Below are positions 35,545 to 44,649 of a stretch of DNA of 64,000 nucleotides, piece after piece. Source of the stretch: Clostridia bacterium (lineage in GTDB: Bacteria > Bacillota > Clostridia > CAKSNL01 > HGM11501). The position numbers were made by a program, and so were the translations under genes. The DNA lies in contig JAFQQJ010000019.1 of the NCBI GenBank assembly GCA_017411325.1, positions 1 to 64,000 of the forward strand, written 5' to 3'. Each line of letters begins with the position of its first letter. The first letter of the stretch is position 1. The notes beneath the pieces were generated by a model that was not told where the DNA came from, did not search any database, and saw only the letters and a program-made list of their open reading frames with translations.

Positions 35545-35573
35545 ATTATAGCACACTTTTTTCACAAATGCAA
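35545..35573 (-). promoter_or_regulatory. Promoter of the rimP-nusA-infB superoperon
   Basis: On the minus strand TTGCAT (35568-35573), 17 bp, TATAAT (35545-35550). Start expected near 35538. Confidence 0.7.
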
Positions 35574-35585
35574 GTGTTTTTTTCA

Positions 35586-36260
35586 TCAGTAGAATATTCT
35601 TCTTGCCGTGTAATAGTCCGAACGTGTCATAGGCTCGATACACACCGTTCTTCCCGTATAGGGTGCGTGTATGTAATTTCCGTTTCCGACATAAATACCC
35701 ACATGATGAATCGCTCTTCCCGGCTTTTTGAAGAACACAAGGTCTCCCGGCTGAAGATTTTCCTTTGCCACATATATACCGTTCTTCGCCTGATCCGATG
35801 CCACACGGTTCAATGTCACTCCCATATGACGGTATACATACTGCACAAGACCGCTGCAGTCAAAGCCGTTGGGTGTTGTACCGCCGTAAACATAGCGGAC
35901 ACCGATATACTGCTTTGCAAGGTCAACCACCTGCTGTCCCTTGGTTATTGTCGCATCAGTTGTGGGAGCCTCATTCACAGTTCCGGATGCAAATTCACTT
36001 TCGGTTCTTATATAGTTCGCATTGACATAGCCGATATCACCTACGTTTACCTTGTACCAGTCTCCCGTACGCTCAAGAAGAAGAATTTCGCTTCCCGCCT
36101 CAACCTCTGCCACAATTGCTGAGCTGGAGCTTGCCTGCTCTCTTACATTTAAGCTGGATGCAATGACTATTCCCACTTCAGCGTCTGTGCGGATTGTACC
36201 AAGCACAAGCAACACGGCAGTAACCATAATAGCGCTGACTCTTTTTATATTAAAAAACAT
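35586..36260 (-). CDS. Secreted SH3b-NlpC/P60 cell wall hydrolase
   Basis: A 224-residue exported peptidase expected to cut peptidoglycan stem peptides. An N-terminal hydrophobic signal segment (about 8-26) precedes a bacterial SH3 domain (about 30-86, SSLNVREQAS). The NlpC/P60 domain follows (about 108-224). Catalytic residues are Cys135 in NGFDCSGLVQYVY, His186 in HHVGIYVG and a third polar residue, His198. The ATG at 36260 has GGAGG upstream. It has a consensus promoter with an immediate 5' hairpin. A role in growth, division or germination cannot be distinguished. Confidence 0.92.
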   Translation of the reverse strand: MFFNIKRVSAIMVTAVLLVLGTIRTDAEVGIVIASSLNVREQASSSSAIVAEVEAGSEILLLERTGDWYKVNVGDIGYVNANYIRTESEFASGTVNEAPTTDATITKGQQVVDLAKQYIGVRYVYGGTTPNGFDCSGLVQYVYRHMGVTLNRVASDQAKNGIYVAKENLQPGDLVFFKKPGRAIHHVGIYVGNGNYIHAPYTGRTVCIEPMTRSDYYTARRIFY

Positions 36261-36306
36261 ATATCCTCCATAGTACAGATACCAAAAATCCTCTTCGTAA
36301 AACAAA

Positions 36307-36369
36307 GCAACCATTATATGTTTACGGTTGCTTTTTCTGTATTATAACACAAGATTTTAATTTTGTCAA
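36307..36369 (-). promoter_or_regulatory. nlpC promoter followed by a 5'-terminal hairpin
   Basis: On the minus strand TTGACA (36364-36369), 17 bp, TATAAT (36341-36346). Transcription should start near 36334, and the hairpin GCAACC/GGTTGC (36307-36331) begins within 3 nt, followed by TTTGTTTT. It may attenuate transcription or protect the 5' end. Confidence 0.7.
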
Positions 36370-36421
36370 ACTTTTTTAACAATTTTGTTATATTTTACTT
36401 TTTGTTCATATTTTTTCCTTA

Positions 36422-36451
36422 CTTGCTTTTTATATGCAAGTATGGTAAAAT
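36422..36451 (+). promoter_or_regulatory. GH110-like gene promoter with dyad
   Basis: TTGCTT (36423-36428), 17 bp, TAAAAT (36446-36451). The inverted repeat TACTTGC/GCAAGTA overlaps the -35 and spacer, a likely operator. Confidence 0.6.
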
Positions 36452-36481
36452 TAGAAAAAAGTTGCAGAAAGGATGACTTAT

Positions 36482-38095
36482 ATGGCAAACTACGAAAATT
36501 TCAAAAATACGGATAATATTACATTAAATATAAAAGATGCCCTCGCTTGTTGCAAGGCTAAGGGCGAGGATACTCTCGTTTTTCCGAAAGATACATATAA
36601 TATTTCTTCCGCACTTTCCGAACAGCGTTATGTAACAATTTCAAACCACGACAACGGGCTTCGCGGAATCATATTCCTTTTGGAAGGCTTCAAGGACTTT
36701 ACCTTGGATTTTTCGGGAAGCGAACTTATAATTGACGACACCGCCTTTCCCTTTGCCGTGATTGACTCTGAAAACATCACAATAAAAAATGTATCCGTAA
36801 GAACATTAAACCCTTTAACCGCAGAGGGTGTTGTTACGGAATGCTCCGAAAAAGGCTTTACCTTCCGTCAGACGGGCGGCTCTCCGATTATCCTTCACGG
36901 CACCTGCCTTAAAACAGCAACCCGAAACTCAAAGTTCGTTTACTTAAACCGTCTTAATGCCTGGGATAAGGAAACCGGCTATATGACTCCCGAATTTCCG
37001 GACCTTGGTCTTGCGGGCGTTCCCTTCGGGAAAATAACAGATGAAGAAGGAAATGTTTTCTTTAACACGGTTTCCCCTTACTATTATAATAACGGACTTA
37101 AAACCGGCGACAAAATATCCCTGGACCCCGGAAGCAGAGAATCCTGCGGAATATTTATCGACCATTCCAAAAACATAAAAATCGAAAACTTTACCCGCCA
37201 CAACGGCCCCGGAATGGGAGTTATCGCCCAGGTTTCGGAAAACATCGAAATATCGGGAATGAAATTAGTGCCATACGGTAACGGTGTAATCACCTTAGGT
37301 GCCGACGCCACTCACTTTGTTCATTGCTACGGGCTCATCCACATTCACGATTCTCATTTTGAAGCGCAGCTTGACGATGCTCTTAACGTACACGGAATTT
37401 ACCTTCGCATTATTGATAAAACAGAAAAATCCATCCTTCTTAAATATATGCATAATCAGGCACAGGGAATTGAATTTATCAAGGCAGGAGATACAATAGA
37501 AACCTGCGATCCCGAATCCTTGATTCCCAAAAAGCGTTATAAAGTTTCATCTGTGAAAAAAATCAATTACGAATATATCAGCATTGAAATCGAAGGCGGC
37601 ACCGAAGATATTCCGGTGGGCGACGATGTTACAGAGGTTTCAAGAGTTCCCGAAGTAATTTTCGAAAACTGCACACTAAAAAACAACCGTGCAAGAGGAA
37701 TGCTTCTTGCAAGCGCGGGAAAAACCGTTATCAGAAACAACCTTTTCGACAACCCCGGAACTCCCATAAAGTTTGAGTCCGACGGACAGTACTGGTTTGA
37801 AGCAGGCGGCGTTAAGGACGTACTAATCACCGGTAACACCTTTACCCGTTGTAAATATGTAAAAAACAGCTGGGGAAGCAAGGGACTTATCGAAGTTATG
37901 AAGCGCCCGAAATTTGAGGAAGGAAAATACTATCACGGAAAAATCGAAGTGTCTGATAACACATTTATCGACTGTCACTGTCCGGTTGCCATAATCAACA
38001 ACACCGAAGAATTTATATACAAAGGAAACAGATTCGAAAACTGCTCGAACACGGAAAACGTAACAGAGTACGTCGGAAAATACATAACAGAATAA
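36482..38095 (+). CDS. GH110-like right-handed beta-helix glycosidase
   Basis: A 537-residue beta-helix protein with no signal peptide. Repeated short strands with buried N/I/V (IEISGMK, VLITGNTF, IEVSDNTF) mark the helix. The segment AQLDDALNVHGIYLRI, with the paired Asp near residues 297-298, resembles the active-site region of GH110 alpha-1,3-galactosidases, which release terminal alpha-Gal as on blood group B structures. ATG 36482 is chosen because the AGAAAGGA site overlaps an earlier in-frame ATG. Lack of a signal suggests action on imported oligosaccharides. Another beta-helix carbohydrate enzyme is the main alternative. Confidence 0.65.
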   Translation: MANYENFKNTDNITLNIKDALACCKAKGEDTLVFPKDTYNISSALSEQRYVTISNHDNGLRGIIFLLEGFKDFTLDFSGSELIIDDTAFPFAVIDSENITIKNVSVRTLNPLTAEGVVTECSEKGFTFRQTGGSPIILHGTCLKTATRNSKFVYLNRLNAWDKETGYMTPEFPDLGLAGVPFGKITDEEGNVFFNTVSPYYYNNGLKTGDKISLDPGSRESCGIFIDHSKNIKIENFTRHNGPGMGVIAQVSENIEISGMKLVPYGNGVITLGADATHFVHCYGLIHIHDSHFEAQLDDALNVHGIYLRIIDKTEKSILLKYMHNQAQGIEFIKAGDTIETCDPESLIPKKRYKVSSVKKINYEYISIEIEGGTEDIPVGDDVTEVSRVPEVIFENCTLKNNRARGMLLASAGKTVIRNNLFDNPGTPIKFESDGQYWFEAGGVKDVLITGNTFTRCKYVKNSWGSKGLIEVMKRPKFEEGKYYHGKIEVSDNTFIDCHCPVAIINNTEEFIYKGNRFENCSNTENVTEYVGKYITE

Positions 38096-38096
38096 T

Positions 38097-38131
38097 AAAA
38101 AAGGTTCAGAGCCAAGGCTCTGAACCTTTTT
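38097..38131. terminator. Bidirectional terminator
   Basis: AGGTTCAGAGCC/GGCTCTGAACCT with A and T flanks. It lies between the GH110-like gene and the convergent propeller protein gene and can serve both. Confidence 0.88.
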
Positions 38132-38135
38132 ACTT

Positions 38136-39404
38136 TTAACCTGCAATCTCAGAAGATTCAGCGGGAACTTCTTCTGTAATTTCCGCTTCTTCAGTTGCTT
38201 CAGGCATCTCAGCAGAATACATACTTTCGATGCTCTGATCTATTGCGGGAATTACGTTTTTGGGATTTCCTTCAAAGTCCATAACAACAATAACGGGAAG
38301 CTGTTCTGTCTGCATTGTCTCGGCATTAAGCTGAGGCATAAGGGCATATGCAACCACGGTATCTTCGAATAATCCGAAGCCCGCAAAGGTCTTGAAGGCA
38401 TTACCTGTAAGATTTCTTATGTCCTTACCGTCAAGATTCATACGGTACAGGCAGTTATCAGCACCAACATAGAACATATAGTCTTTACAAACATTAAGGA
38501 ATGTGCCGGTTGTTCCGAAGTTTATTTCTTCAACCTCACCGGTCTTTATGCTTGCACGGCAGATTACATTTTCCTTTGAGCCGTCAGTGAAGAAAACGCT
38601 GTCTCCGACCACGTTTAAGTTCTGTGCAAATCTCTCTTCCGCAACAACAATTGCCTTTATATCGGCTGAAGTAGTTGCTTCGCCGTTTAAGGCTTCGCTG
38701 TTTTCAATGGCGTTGTCAATCGAAGTTATAAGCACATCATTGATGGAAGAATCATAATAAACGATATTCTTTCCGGAAACCGCGAAGCTTGTGGCATATA
38801 CATTAAGAACTGTTTCAGCCTCTCCGCCTGCAAGGGGAACTCTCTTTACAAAGCCGCCGTAGCTTGCAACGGGATCAAGAAAGTAAACATATTTGCCCAC
38901 ATACTGATGATAGTATGAAATGCCTTCGTAAATAAGCCCGGTATTTCCGTTTTTATCCATTTCATATATTCCGTTTTTCATTCTGTCAAAGAAATAAAGC
39001 TTACCTTCATGCTTTGTAAAGCCCCAGGGTGCAACACCCTCTGCAAGCAATGTGCTGTCTGTTGTATTGTCCTTTGCAATACCTGTTTTATAAAGCTTAT
39101 CTCCGTAATAGTCTGTATGATAGAGATAATCGCCCTCGGGAATACCTATTACAACACTGAATCTGTTGGAAAGTCCCTCACTGTGTCCTGCCGCAAAATT
39201 AAATATAAGCACCGCAAGCAGAATGATTACAGCCAGCCCTGCCGCCGCAAGGGCAATGATGCCTGCTTTTCCGGACTTCTTTTCTTTTACGGACATTTCC
39301 TTTTCAGGTTCTTCCTTCTTATCTTCGCCGTAATTCACATCGGCAAAGCCTTCTTTATCAACGGCTTCTTTTTCTTCAATATTCAAATCCTTATTTTCTT
39401 CCAT
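38136..39404 (-). CDS. Membrane-anchored beta-propeller-like protein (DUF5050 type)
   Basis: A 422-residue protein. A Glu/Lys-rich cytoplasmic head of about 47 residues precedes one membrane helix (about 48-70). The large external part has repeated YFxDxxxNGIYxM and LYRMNLDGKDIRNLT units, typical of DUF5050-like propeller proteins in Clostridia. A Glu-rich tail ends the protein. The function is unknown; a sensory or scaffolding role outside the membrane would fit. It has its own promoter at 39437-39465. Confidence 0.7.
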   Translation of the reverse strand: MEENKDLNIEEKEAVDKEGFADVNYGEDKKEEPEKEMSVKEKKSGKAGIIALAAAGLAVIILLAVLIFNFAAGHSEGLSNRFSVVIGIPEGDYLYHTDYYGDKLYKTGIAKDNTTDSTLLAEGVAPWGFTKHEGKLYFFDRMKNGIYEMDKNGNTGLIYEGISYYHQYVGKYVYFLDPVASYGGFVKRVPLAGGEAETVLNVYATSFAVSGKNIVYYDSSINDVLITSIDNAIENSEALNGEATTSADIKAIVVAEERFAQNLNVVGDSVFFTDGSKENVICRASIKTGEVEEINFGTTGTFLNVCKDYMFYVGADNCLYRMNLDGKDIRNLTGNAFKTFAGFGLFEDTVVAYALMPQLNAETMQTEQLPVIVVMDFEGNPKNVIPAIDQSIESMYSAEMPEATEEAEITEEVPAESSEIAG

Positions 39405-39436
39405 AATACTTCTCCTTTACTTAAGTAACTTCTATT

Positions 39437-39465
39437 ATTATATAATTCAATCTCCAAAAAAGCAA
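39437..39465 (-). promoter_or_regulatory. Promoter of the propeller protein gene
   Basis: On the minus strand TTGCTT (39460-39465), 17 bp, TATAAT (39437-39442). Confidence 0.7.
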
Positions 39466-39482
39466 TAGCGAAAAATGAATAA

Positions 39483-40277
39483 TCAGTAAATTTTTTCTAC
39501 AATTTCTTTTGCTTCGTCAAAAACAACGGCATTTGCTGCAAGAACGGTGCTTTTTTCGTATCTGTCAAGAAGACTTTCTCCCTTAAAGTCGGTGATATAT
39601 CCTCCTGCCTCTGTAACAATCAAAGCTCCTGCCGCATAGTCCCAGGGAGACAGAACATATTCAAAAAACGCCGAGGCGCTTCCCTTTGCAATATCGCATA
39701 AATCAATGGCTGCAGAGCCGCATCGTCTTATGTCCCCGAAGGAATAAAAAACCTTTTCAAACATTTTTACCGTTTTATCTCCAATGGAGTCCTTATAATA
39801 CGCCGCCGTTCCGATAAGTGCCAGAGAACTTGATGCCTTAACGGAAGAAACGCTTATTTTATCTCCGTTAAGATAAGCGCCTTTTCCTCTTTCAGCCGTA
39901 AAATATTCATCGGCATAGGGATTATATATGGCAGCGAATACGGTCTTTTTATCCTTTGCGATGGCAACGGAAATTGCACTCTGATTCATATTATACATAA
40001 AGTTGCTTGTTCCGTCTATCGGATCTATTATAAAGGTTAAGCCGTCGCCAACCTTGTTTTCGTCTTCCCCCTCTTCCTCCGCGAGGAATTTTGCTTCGGG
40101 GATTAATTCAAGGAATTTTTCCTCAAGGAACTTCTGCACCAATACATCATATTCGGTTACGAAATTTGCACATCCTGTCTTTTCGTCCACATTCATATTT
40201 TTGTAGCGGGCCGAAAGCATAATTTTCCCCGCTTCTTTTATTATTTCTTCAATTTTTGTTTCTGTCCGCTTATCCAT
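39483..40277 (-). CDS. suhB: Inositol monophosphatase family protein
   Basis: A 264-residue magnesium-dependent phosphatase. Metal-binding motifs are AEEEGEDE near residue 67, DPIDGTSNF (Asp85, Asp88) and SPWDYAAGALIVTEAGG near 211. Family members act on myo-inositol-1-phosphate, on other sugar phosphates, or moonlight in rRNA transcription (SuhB). Substrate is not fixed. It is a single-gene unit with its own promoter. The oxidoreductase/isomerase cluster at 18-21 kb is too far away to imply a link. Confidence 0.88.
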   Translation of the reverse strand: MDKRTETKIEEIIKEAGKIMLSARYKNMNVDEKTGCANFVTEYDVLVQKFLEEKFLELIPEAKFLAEEEGEDENKVGDGLTFIIDPIDGTSNFMYNMNQSAISVAIAKDKKTVFAAIYNPYADEYFTAERGKGAYLNGDKISVSSVKASSSLALIGTAAYYKDSIGDKTVKMFEKVFYSFGDIRRCGSAAIDLCDIAKGSASAFFEYVLSPWDYAAGALIVTEAGGYITDFKGESLLDRYEKSTVLAANAVVFDEAKEIVEKIY

Positions 40278-40310
40278 AATAAACCGCCTCTCATTAAAAA
40301 CACAAATGGT

Positions 40311-40339
40311 ATTTTAACACAAAAGCACACTTCCGTCAA
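40311..40339 (-). promoter_or_regulatory. Promoter of the inositol phosphatase gene
   Basis: On the minus strand TTGACG (40334-40339), 17 bp, TAAAAT (40311-40316). Confidence 0.75.
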
Positions 40340-40345
40340 GACAGC

Positions 40346-40371
40346 AAAAAGGGGCTGATGCTATCAGCCCC
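40346..40371 (-). terminator. Terminator of the repeat surface protein gene
   Basis: GGGGCTGAT/ATCAGCCCC followed by T5 on the minus strand. Confidence 0.85.
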
Positions 40372-40379
40372 TGCAGCTT

Positions 40380-43337
40380 TTATTTAGTTATAATAACCTG
40401 TCTCTCATCCTCTATCCACTCTACCTTCGCGCCTAAGTTTTCGGCTACGAATCTTAAAGGAAGATATGTTCTGTCGTTTTCTATGAAGGCAGGGCTGTCA
40501 AGCTTAACCTTTTCCCAGCCAACCTTTGCCTCATCAGAATCGATGGTGATAACAATTTCTGTATCGTCACGGGAAATTGTAACTTCTCTTTTATCTTCGT
40601 CCCAGGTCACCTCTGCGCCAAGGGCTTCTGCAATGAATCTTATAGGAAGCATTGTTCTGTCGCTTACGATTATCGGTGCAACGTCGTTTGTTACGGTTTC
40701 ACCGAAAACGATTGCCTTTTTCTTATCAATGGTAAGAATTATCTGATTATCCTCATTTCCTTCCTCTTCCCATGCCGCATAAAGAGTGAAGCCCTCAGTT
40801 ACCTTTTTGCTGAAGTTATATTCCTTGGTAAGCTTCTTATCGGCAAACCAGCCGGCAAATTCATAGCCTTCCTTCGTGGGTGCTTTGGGCTCCTTAACCT
40901 TCATTCCCTCTTCTACATTCTGAATGGAAACATAGCTTCCGCCGTTGGATTCAAACTGAATGTTAAAGTATCTTGTATCGTCTCCGCCCACGCTTCCGAG
41001 ATTTACAAAAACTCTAAAAGTAATTTCAAAGGTCTGCCCGTTATAGTTGTTACTGTCAGCGGGAGTAAACTTTATTTCCTTTGTAAATGTGCCGCTTTCA
41101 CTTAAAACCTCATCGGGCTCTGCCCATTCAAAGGTTCCTATCACATTTTCTTCTTCGTCCTTAAGCTCATAAGGAGTAAGCTTTACTTCAGAAAGAGTTT
41201 TTCCCTTTGTTATACGTCCTGCCTCGGGAAGGTCTGCTTCTGTAATGGCATGAGTCGCCTTGTTTATCACAAGTCCGCCGGTAACTGTCTTTTCAAACTT
41301 CTTATAAGAGTCGTCCTCCTCACGTGTAATTACAACGTCATATGTACCGGCATCAATGGGTGTTACTTCATCCTCGCCCTTTTTATACCTAACTGTAAAG
41401 CCTTCCGTGACATCGCCTTTTATCTCAAATGCTTTCGCCTCTCCGTCATAGGTAAATTCCTGAAGAGCTTCATCAACAGTAATTACTTCCTTTTCAACCC
41501 AGATGGCATAAAGAGTAACTTTCAAACCGCCGTTTCCGTTATCCCCTTCAAATATATATTCGCTTTCACCCGGATAAGATATACCGCTTCCGTCCGCTTT
41601 TGTGTTCCAGCCTTCAAAGCGATAGCCTTCCTTTACGGGAATACCTGAAGCAACTGTGATTCTTTCGCCGTTCGTATAGTGGCTGCCCGGTGCGTTTTCT
41701 CCACCTACCGCATCATAGGAAAGTGTATTTGAAATACGGCGTATTGTTACTACCTTTTCCGCCTCGGCTGATGCTGCCGCTTCTTCCGATGCTATCCCGG
41801 CTCCTCCATCAAGTTCAGCCTTTACAACAACTTTATAAGTTCCGCTGTCAGATACGTTTCCGGCAAGGGTTAATACATCATCATATGTGTCGCTGTCTGA
41901 AACCAATTCTCCTTCCTTATACCACTCATAACTGTAGGTAAGTACATCATCATTTTTATTGCCGACTGTTACAGTAATTATTCTTGTGGAGTTTTCGGGA
42001 TTGTAATAGCCGTAATTATCCGAAATGCATCCCGGTGCCGTAAGATTGATTGAAAGAATCGGTTCGGCAACATCTCTCTTTACGGAAAGTGTATGGTTAC
42101 GTGCGGTTTTAACTATTGTTTCTGCCGTGATTATTTCATCCGTAACATTACCGTCAGCATCGGTAAGATACCATTTTCCGTCGCACGTAAGGCCCGTAAC
42201 GTCCGATACCTCGGGAAGGGGGCCATAGGCCTCATCATAGGTTACGGTAATTGCTTCAATCGCTTCTCCTCCGCCTGCATTAAAGCTTACGGTGTATTCG
42301 TTTGCTTCGTATGAGGCGGTAAAAGTCACATCCTCTGCGGGCATTGTCATACCCTCGGTATAGCCCTGCCAGGAAGCTAATGTATGACCTGTTTTTCTTA
42401 CCGTTTCATTAAAAATCTCACTTGTGGGAATTGTTATAACTTCGCCGTATTTTACGGACTGCTCATAGCTTCTGCCGTCGCCGTTATCCCACGTAACCTT
42501 ATAGCTGTTTACTTCGTATGAAGCGGTAAAAGTTACATCCTCTGCGGGCATTGTCATGCCCTCGGTATAGCCCTGCCAGGAAGCTAATGTATGACCTGTT
42601 TTTCTTACCGTTTCATTAAAAATCTCACTTGTGGGAATTGTTATAGTATCGCCGTATTTTACGGACTGCTCATAGCTTCTGCCGTCGCCGTTATCCCACG
42701 TAACCTTATAGCTGTTTGCTTCAAACACCGCAGTAAGCACTCGGTCTTTTTCCACCGTGAAGGTATAGATTGCATCAGTTGATACATCAATTCCGTCCTC
42801 TGTCCACTTCACAAAGCTATAGCCATCGTTCGCCGCTGCCCTAACGGTAACAATGTCTCCTTCTTTATGCGCACCTTCGGGGCCTGCTGTTCCGCCTCCT
42901 ACGGGAGTCGCTCTAAAAATAACCGCACACTCTTTGGGCAGAACATCCACATCAAAGGTAGCCTCTGTTCCGCTTCCGTCCAGTGCCGTTACTGTTACGG
43001 TGGTTTTTCCCTTCTTAATCCCCTTTATCGGAACAACGGGACCGATGACGTCCGTCTCGAAAGTTGACACTTCGTTTCCGTCCAACATAAATGCTGCAAC
43101 AGTCGGGTCTGCAATAACCCATTTAAGAGCGGGATTTGTGGCATTCTCGGGTTTTATCGTCGCCCTTACGGGAACAGTTCTTTCTCTTACAATATCAAAT
43201 CCGTCGGAGGGCACATCTATTTTGGTAACCGAAACAGGAGGCTCTTCCGCAAATGCTGTAAGCACATTTCCGCTTATAAGCGATATAAGCATAAAAACGC
43301 TCATAAGCACCGCTGTCAATTTCTTTGTCATTTTCAT
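40380..43337 (-). CDS. Secreted repeat protein with InlB-type repeats and a stalk domain
   Basis: A 985-residue exported protein. A signal peptide (AVLMSVFMLISLISGNVLTAFA) is followed by a bacterial Ig-like domain (KKGKTTVTVTALDGSG). Then come several InlB B-type/Flg_new repeats (GYSFVKW, GYRFEGWNTKADGSG, GYEFAGWFADK...LYAAW) and an MBG-like segment. The C-terminus is a copper amine oxidase N-terminal-like stalk domain with two copies of a DRT-LPxRFxAExLGAxVxW pattern. Residues in the first third carry a near-perfect 69-residue tandem duplication (207 bp, about 42317-42730). It has no LPXTG; the stalk domain is a common wall-anchoring or assembly module in Clostridia. Adhesion is inferred. 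Confidence 0.8.
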   Translation of the reverse strand: MKMTKKLTAVLMSVFMLISLISGNVLTAFAEEPPVSVTKIDVPSDGFDIVRERTVPVRATIKPENATNPALKWVIADPTVAAFMLDGNEVSTFETDVIGPVVPIKGIKKGKTTVTVTALDGSGTEATFDVDVLPKECAVIFRATPVGGGTAGPEGAHKEGDIVTVRAAANDGYSFVKWTEDGIDVSTDAIYTFTVEKDRVLTAVFEANSYKVTWDNGDGRSYEQSVKYGDTITIPTSEIFNETVRKTGHTLASWQGYTEGMTMPAEDVTFTASYEVNSYKVTWDNGDGRSYEQSVKYGEVITIPTSEIFNETVRKTGHTLASWQGYTEGMTMPAEDVTFTASYEANEYTVSFNAGGGEAIEAITVTYDEAYGPLPEVSDVTGLTCDGKWYLTDADGNVTDEIITAETIVKTARNHTLSVKRDVAEPILSINLTAPGCISDNYGYYNPENSTRIITVTVGNKNDDVLTYSYEWYKEGELVSDSDTYDDVLTLAGNVSDSGTYKVVVKAELDGGAGIASEEAAASAEAEKVVTIRRISNTLSYDAVGGENAPGSHYTNGERITVASGIPVKEGYRFEGWNTKADGSGISYPGESEYIFEGDNGNGGLKVTLYAIWVEKEVITVDEALQEFTYDGEAKAFEIKGDVTEGFTVRYKKGEDEVTPIDAGTYDVVITREEDDSYKKFEKTVTGGLVINKATHAITEADLPEAGRITKGKTLSEVKLTPYELKDEEENVIGTFEWAEPDEVLSESGTFTKEIKFTPADSNNYNGQTFEITFRVFVNLGSVGGDDTRYFNIQFESNGGSYVSIQNVEEGMKVKEPKAPTKEGYEFAGWFADKKLTKEYNFSKKVTEGFTLYAAWEEEGNEDNQIILTIDKKKAIVFGETVTNDVAPIIVSDRTMLPIRFIAEALGAEVTWDEDKREVTISRDDTEIVITIDSDEAKVGWEKVKLDSPAFIENDRTYLPLRFVAENLGAKVEWIEDERQVIITK
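42317..42730 (-). repeat. Tandem 207-bp coding repeat
   Basis: Two adjacent 207-bp units in the surface protein gene encode 69-residue repeats that differ at very few positions (for example GDTI versus GEVI). The near-identity at DNA level indicates recent duplication and makes copy-number change likely. Confidence 0.8.
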
Positions 43338-43375
43338 CAAATCACGCCTTTCTTGAATGCATTTATTCTGACTTT

Positions 43376-43404
43376 ATTTTATCAAAAAAATAAGTTACGG
43401 TCAA
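43376..43404 (-). promoter_or_regulatory. Promoter of the surface protein gene
   Basis: On the minus strand TTGACC (43399-43404), 17 bp, TAAAAT (43376-43381). Confidence 0.7.
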
Positions 43405-43475
43405 TATAAATCTCTTTACATTATATGGAAATTTTTGTGTATATATTGTGAATTTTCTGTTATGCTTCCGGCAAT

Positions 43476-43513
43476 AAAAAAGGCAGGCAAAATTAAATTC
43501 ACCTGCCTTTTTT
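43476..43513 (-). terminator. Terminator of the CDF transporter gene
   Basis: AAAAAAGGCAGG/CCTGCCTTTTTT with a 14-nt loop, overlapping the stop codon. Confidence 0.8.
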
Positions 43514-44649
43514 CACACAAGATTTCTGTCAACTGTTATCACACAGAAAAGTTTTTCATCAATTTTACCTACTTCGGAGGAAATTTTTTCTTTTAATTCG
43601 CCCTCCGTGATTTTATCCCCCACGGGGATTCCCACATCAAAAATCAGATTGGAATGAGTTTCTCCCCTTACCATACGAAAATCGTGTACCCCGTAAAGCG
43701 AATTTATTTCCTTTACTATTTCAACGGTTTTTGCCTTAAGCTCGTTAACCTCTTCATCATCCGTAACAATGGGATCCAAGTGAATGACAAGATTAATATT
43801 TTCAATCTCCCTGAATTCCCGCTCGATATTGTCTATCATATCATGGCTTAAGAGTATATCCACATCGTAGGGAACTTCAACGTGTACCGAAGCAAAATAT
43901 TTTTCAGGGCCGTAGCTGTGCACCACAAGGTCGTGAATACCAAGCACTCCTTCGTATGAGTTAAGCTTTTCCGTTATGGAGCGTACCAATGCTGCATCGG
44001 GAACCGTTCCCAATATATTGTCAAAGGTTTCCTTAAGCACGCCGAAGCCTGCATACATAATGAAAAGTGCAACAACCAGCCCCACATAGCCGTCAAGATT
44101 GATGTCGGTTACGGCATAAAGAAGGGTTGTAAGAAAAACCGCACCCGTTGATATTACATCGTTAAAGGAGTCCTTGGAGTTTGCCATTAAAACGGAGGAG
44201 GATATCATCTTTCCCACTTTTCTGTAAAAGAGGCTCATCCACAGCTTTACAATAATTGAAATTATTAAAATGAGGAAAACCACAAAGCTTTTTTCCACCG
44301 CCTCGGGAGCAATGATTTTTTCCACCGAGGATTTAAGCAGTGCAATTCCGATTCCGAAAATAACAAAGGCAACGGCAAGGCAGGATAAATATTCAAATCT
44401 TGCGTGACCGTAAGGGTGCTCTTCATCCGCAGGCTTATCCGACACCGCAAAGCCGATTAAGGAAATAACAGAGCTTCCCGCATCGGACAAATTGTTTGCC
44501 GCATCGGCAATAATTGCAACAGAGCCCGATAAAATACCTGCAAGTCCCTTTATTATACATAAAAATATATTGCACAAAATGCCGAGGACGGATGCCACAT
44601 TTCCGTAGCGTTTACGGCTGCCTTCTCCCTTATGGGCATTCTCCCCCAC
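43513..44649 (-). CDS. Cation diffusion facilitator (CDF) transporter
   Basis: A metal/proton antiporter of at least 378 residues exporting Zn, Mn, Fe or similar. Six membrane helices fill the first 220 residues. The metal-site helices carry ADAANNLSDAGSSVISLIG and ANSKDSFNDVISTGAV. The C-terminal cytoplasmic domain (HDLVVHSYGPEKYFASVHVEV) is intact. The GTG at 44649 lacks a ribosome site. GGGAGG at 44684-44689 is 7 nt from an in-frame ATT at 44676, and reading from there adds IIDLILRVF, an N-terminus like other CDF proteins. The true start may be that ATT. Confidence 0.9.
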   Translation of the reverse strand: MGENAHKGEGSRKRYGNVASVLGILCNIFLCIIKGLAGILSGSVAIIADAANNLSDAGSSVISLIGFAVSDKPADEEHPYGHARFEYLSCLAVAFVIFGIGIALLKSSVEKIIAPEAVEKSFVVFLILIISIIVKLWMSLFYRKVGKMISSSVLMANSKDSFNDVISTGAVFLTTLLYAVTDINLDGYVGLVVALFIMYAGFGVLKETFDNILGTVPDAALVRSITEKLNSYEGVLGIHDLVVHSYGPEKYFASVHVEVPYDVDILLSHDMIDNIEREFREIENINLVIHLDPIVTDDEEVNELKAKTVEIVKEINSLYGVHDFRMVRGETHSNLIFDVGIPVGDKITEGELKEKISSEVGKIDEKLFCVITVDRNLV

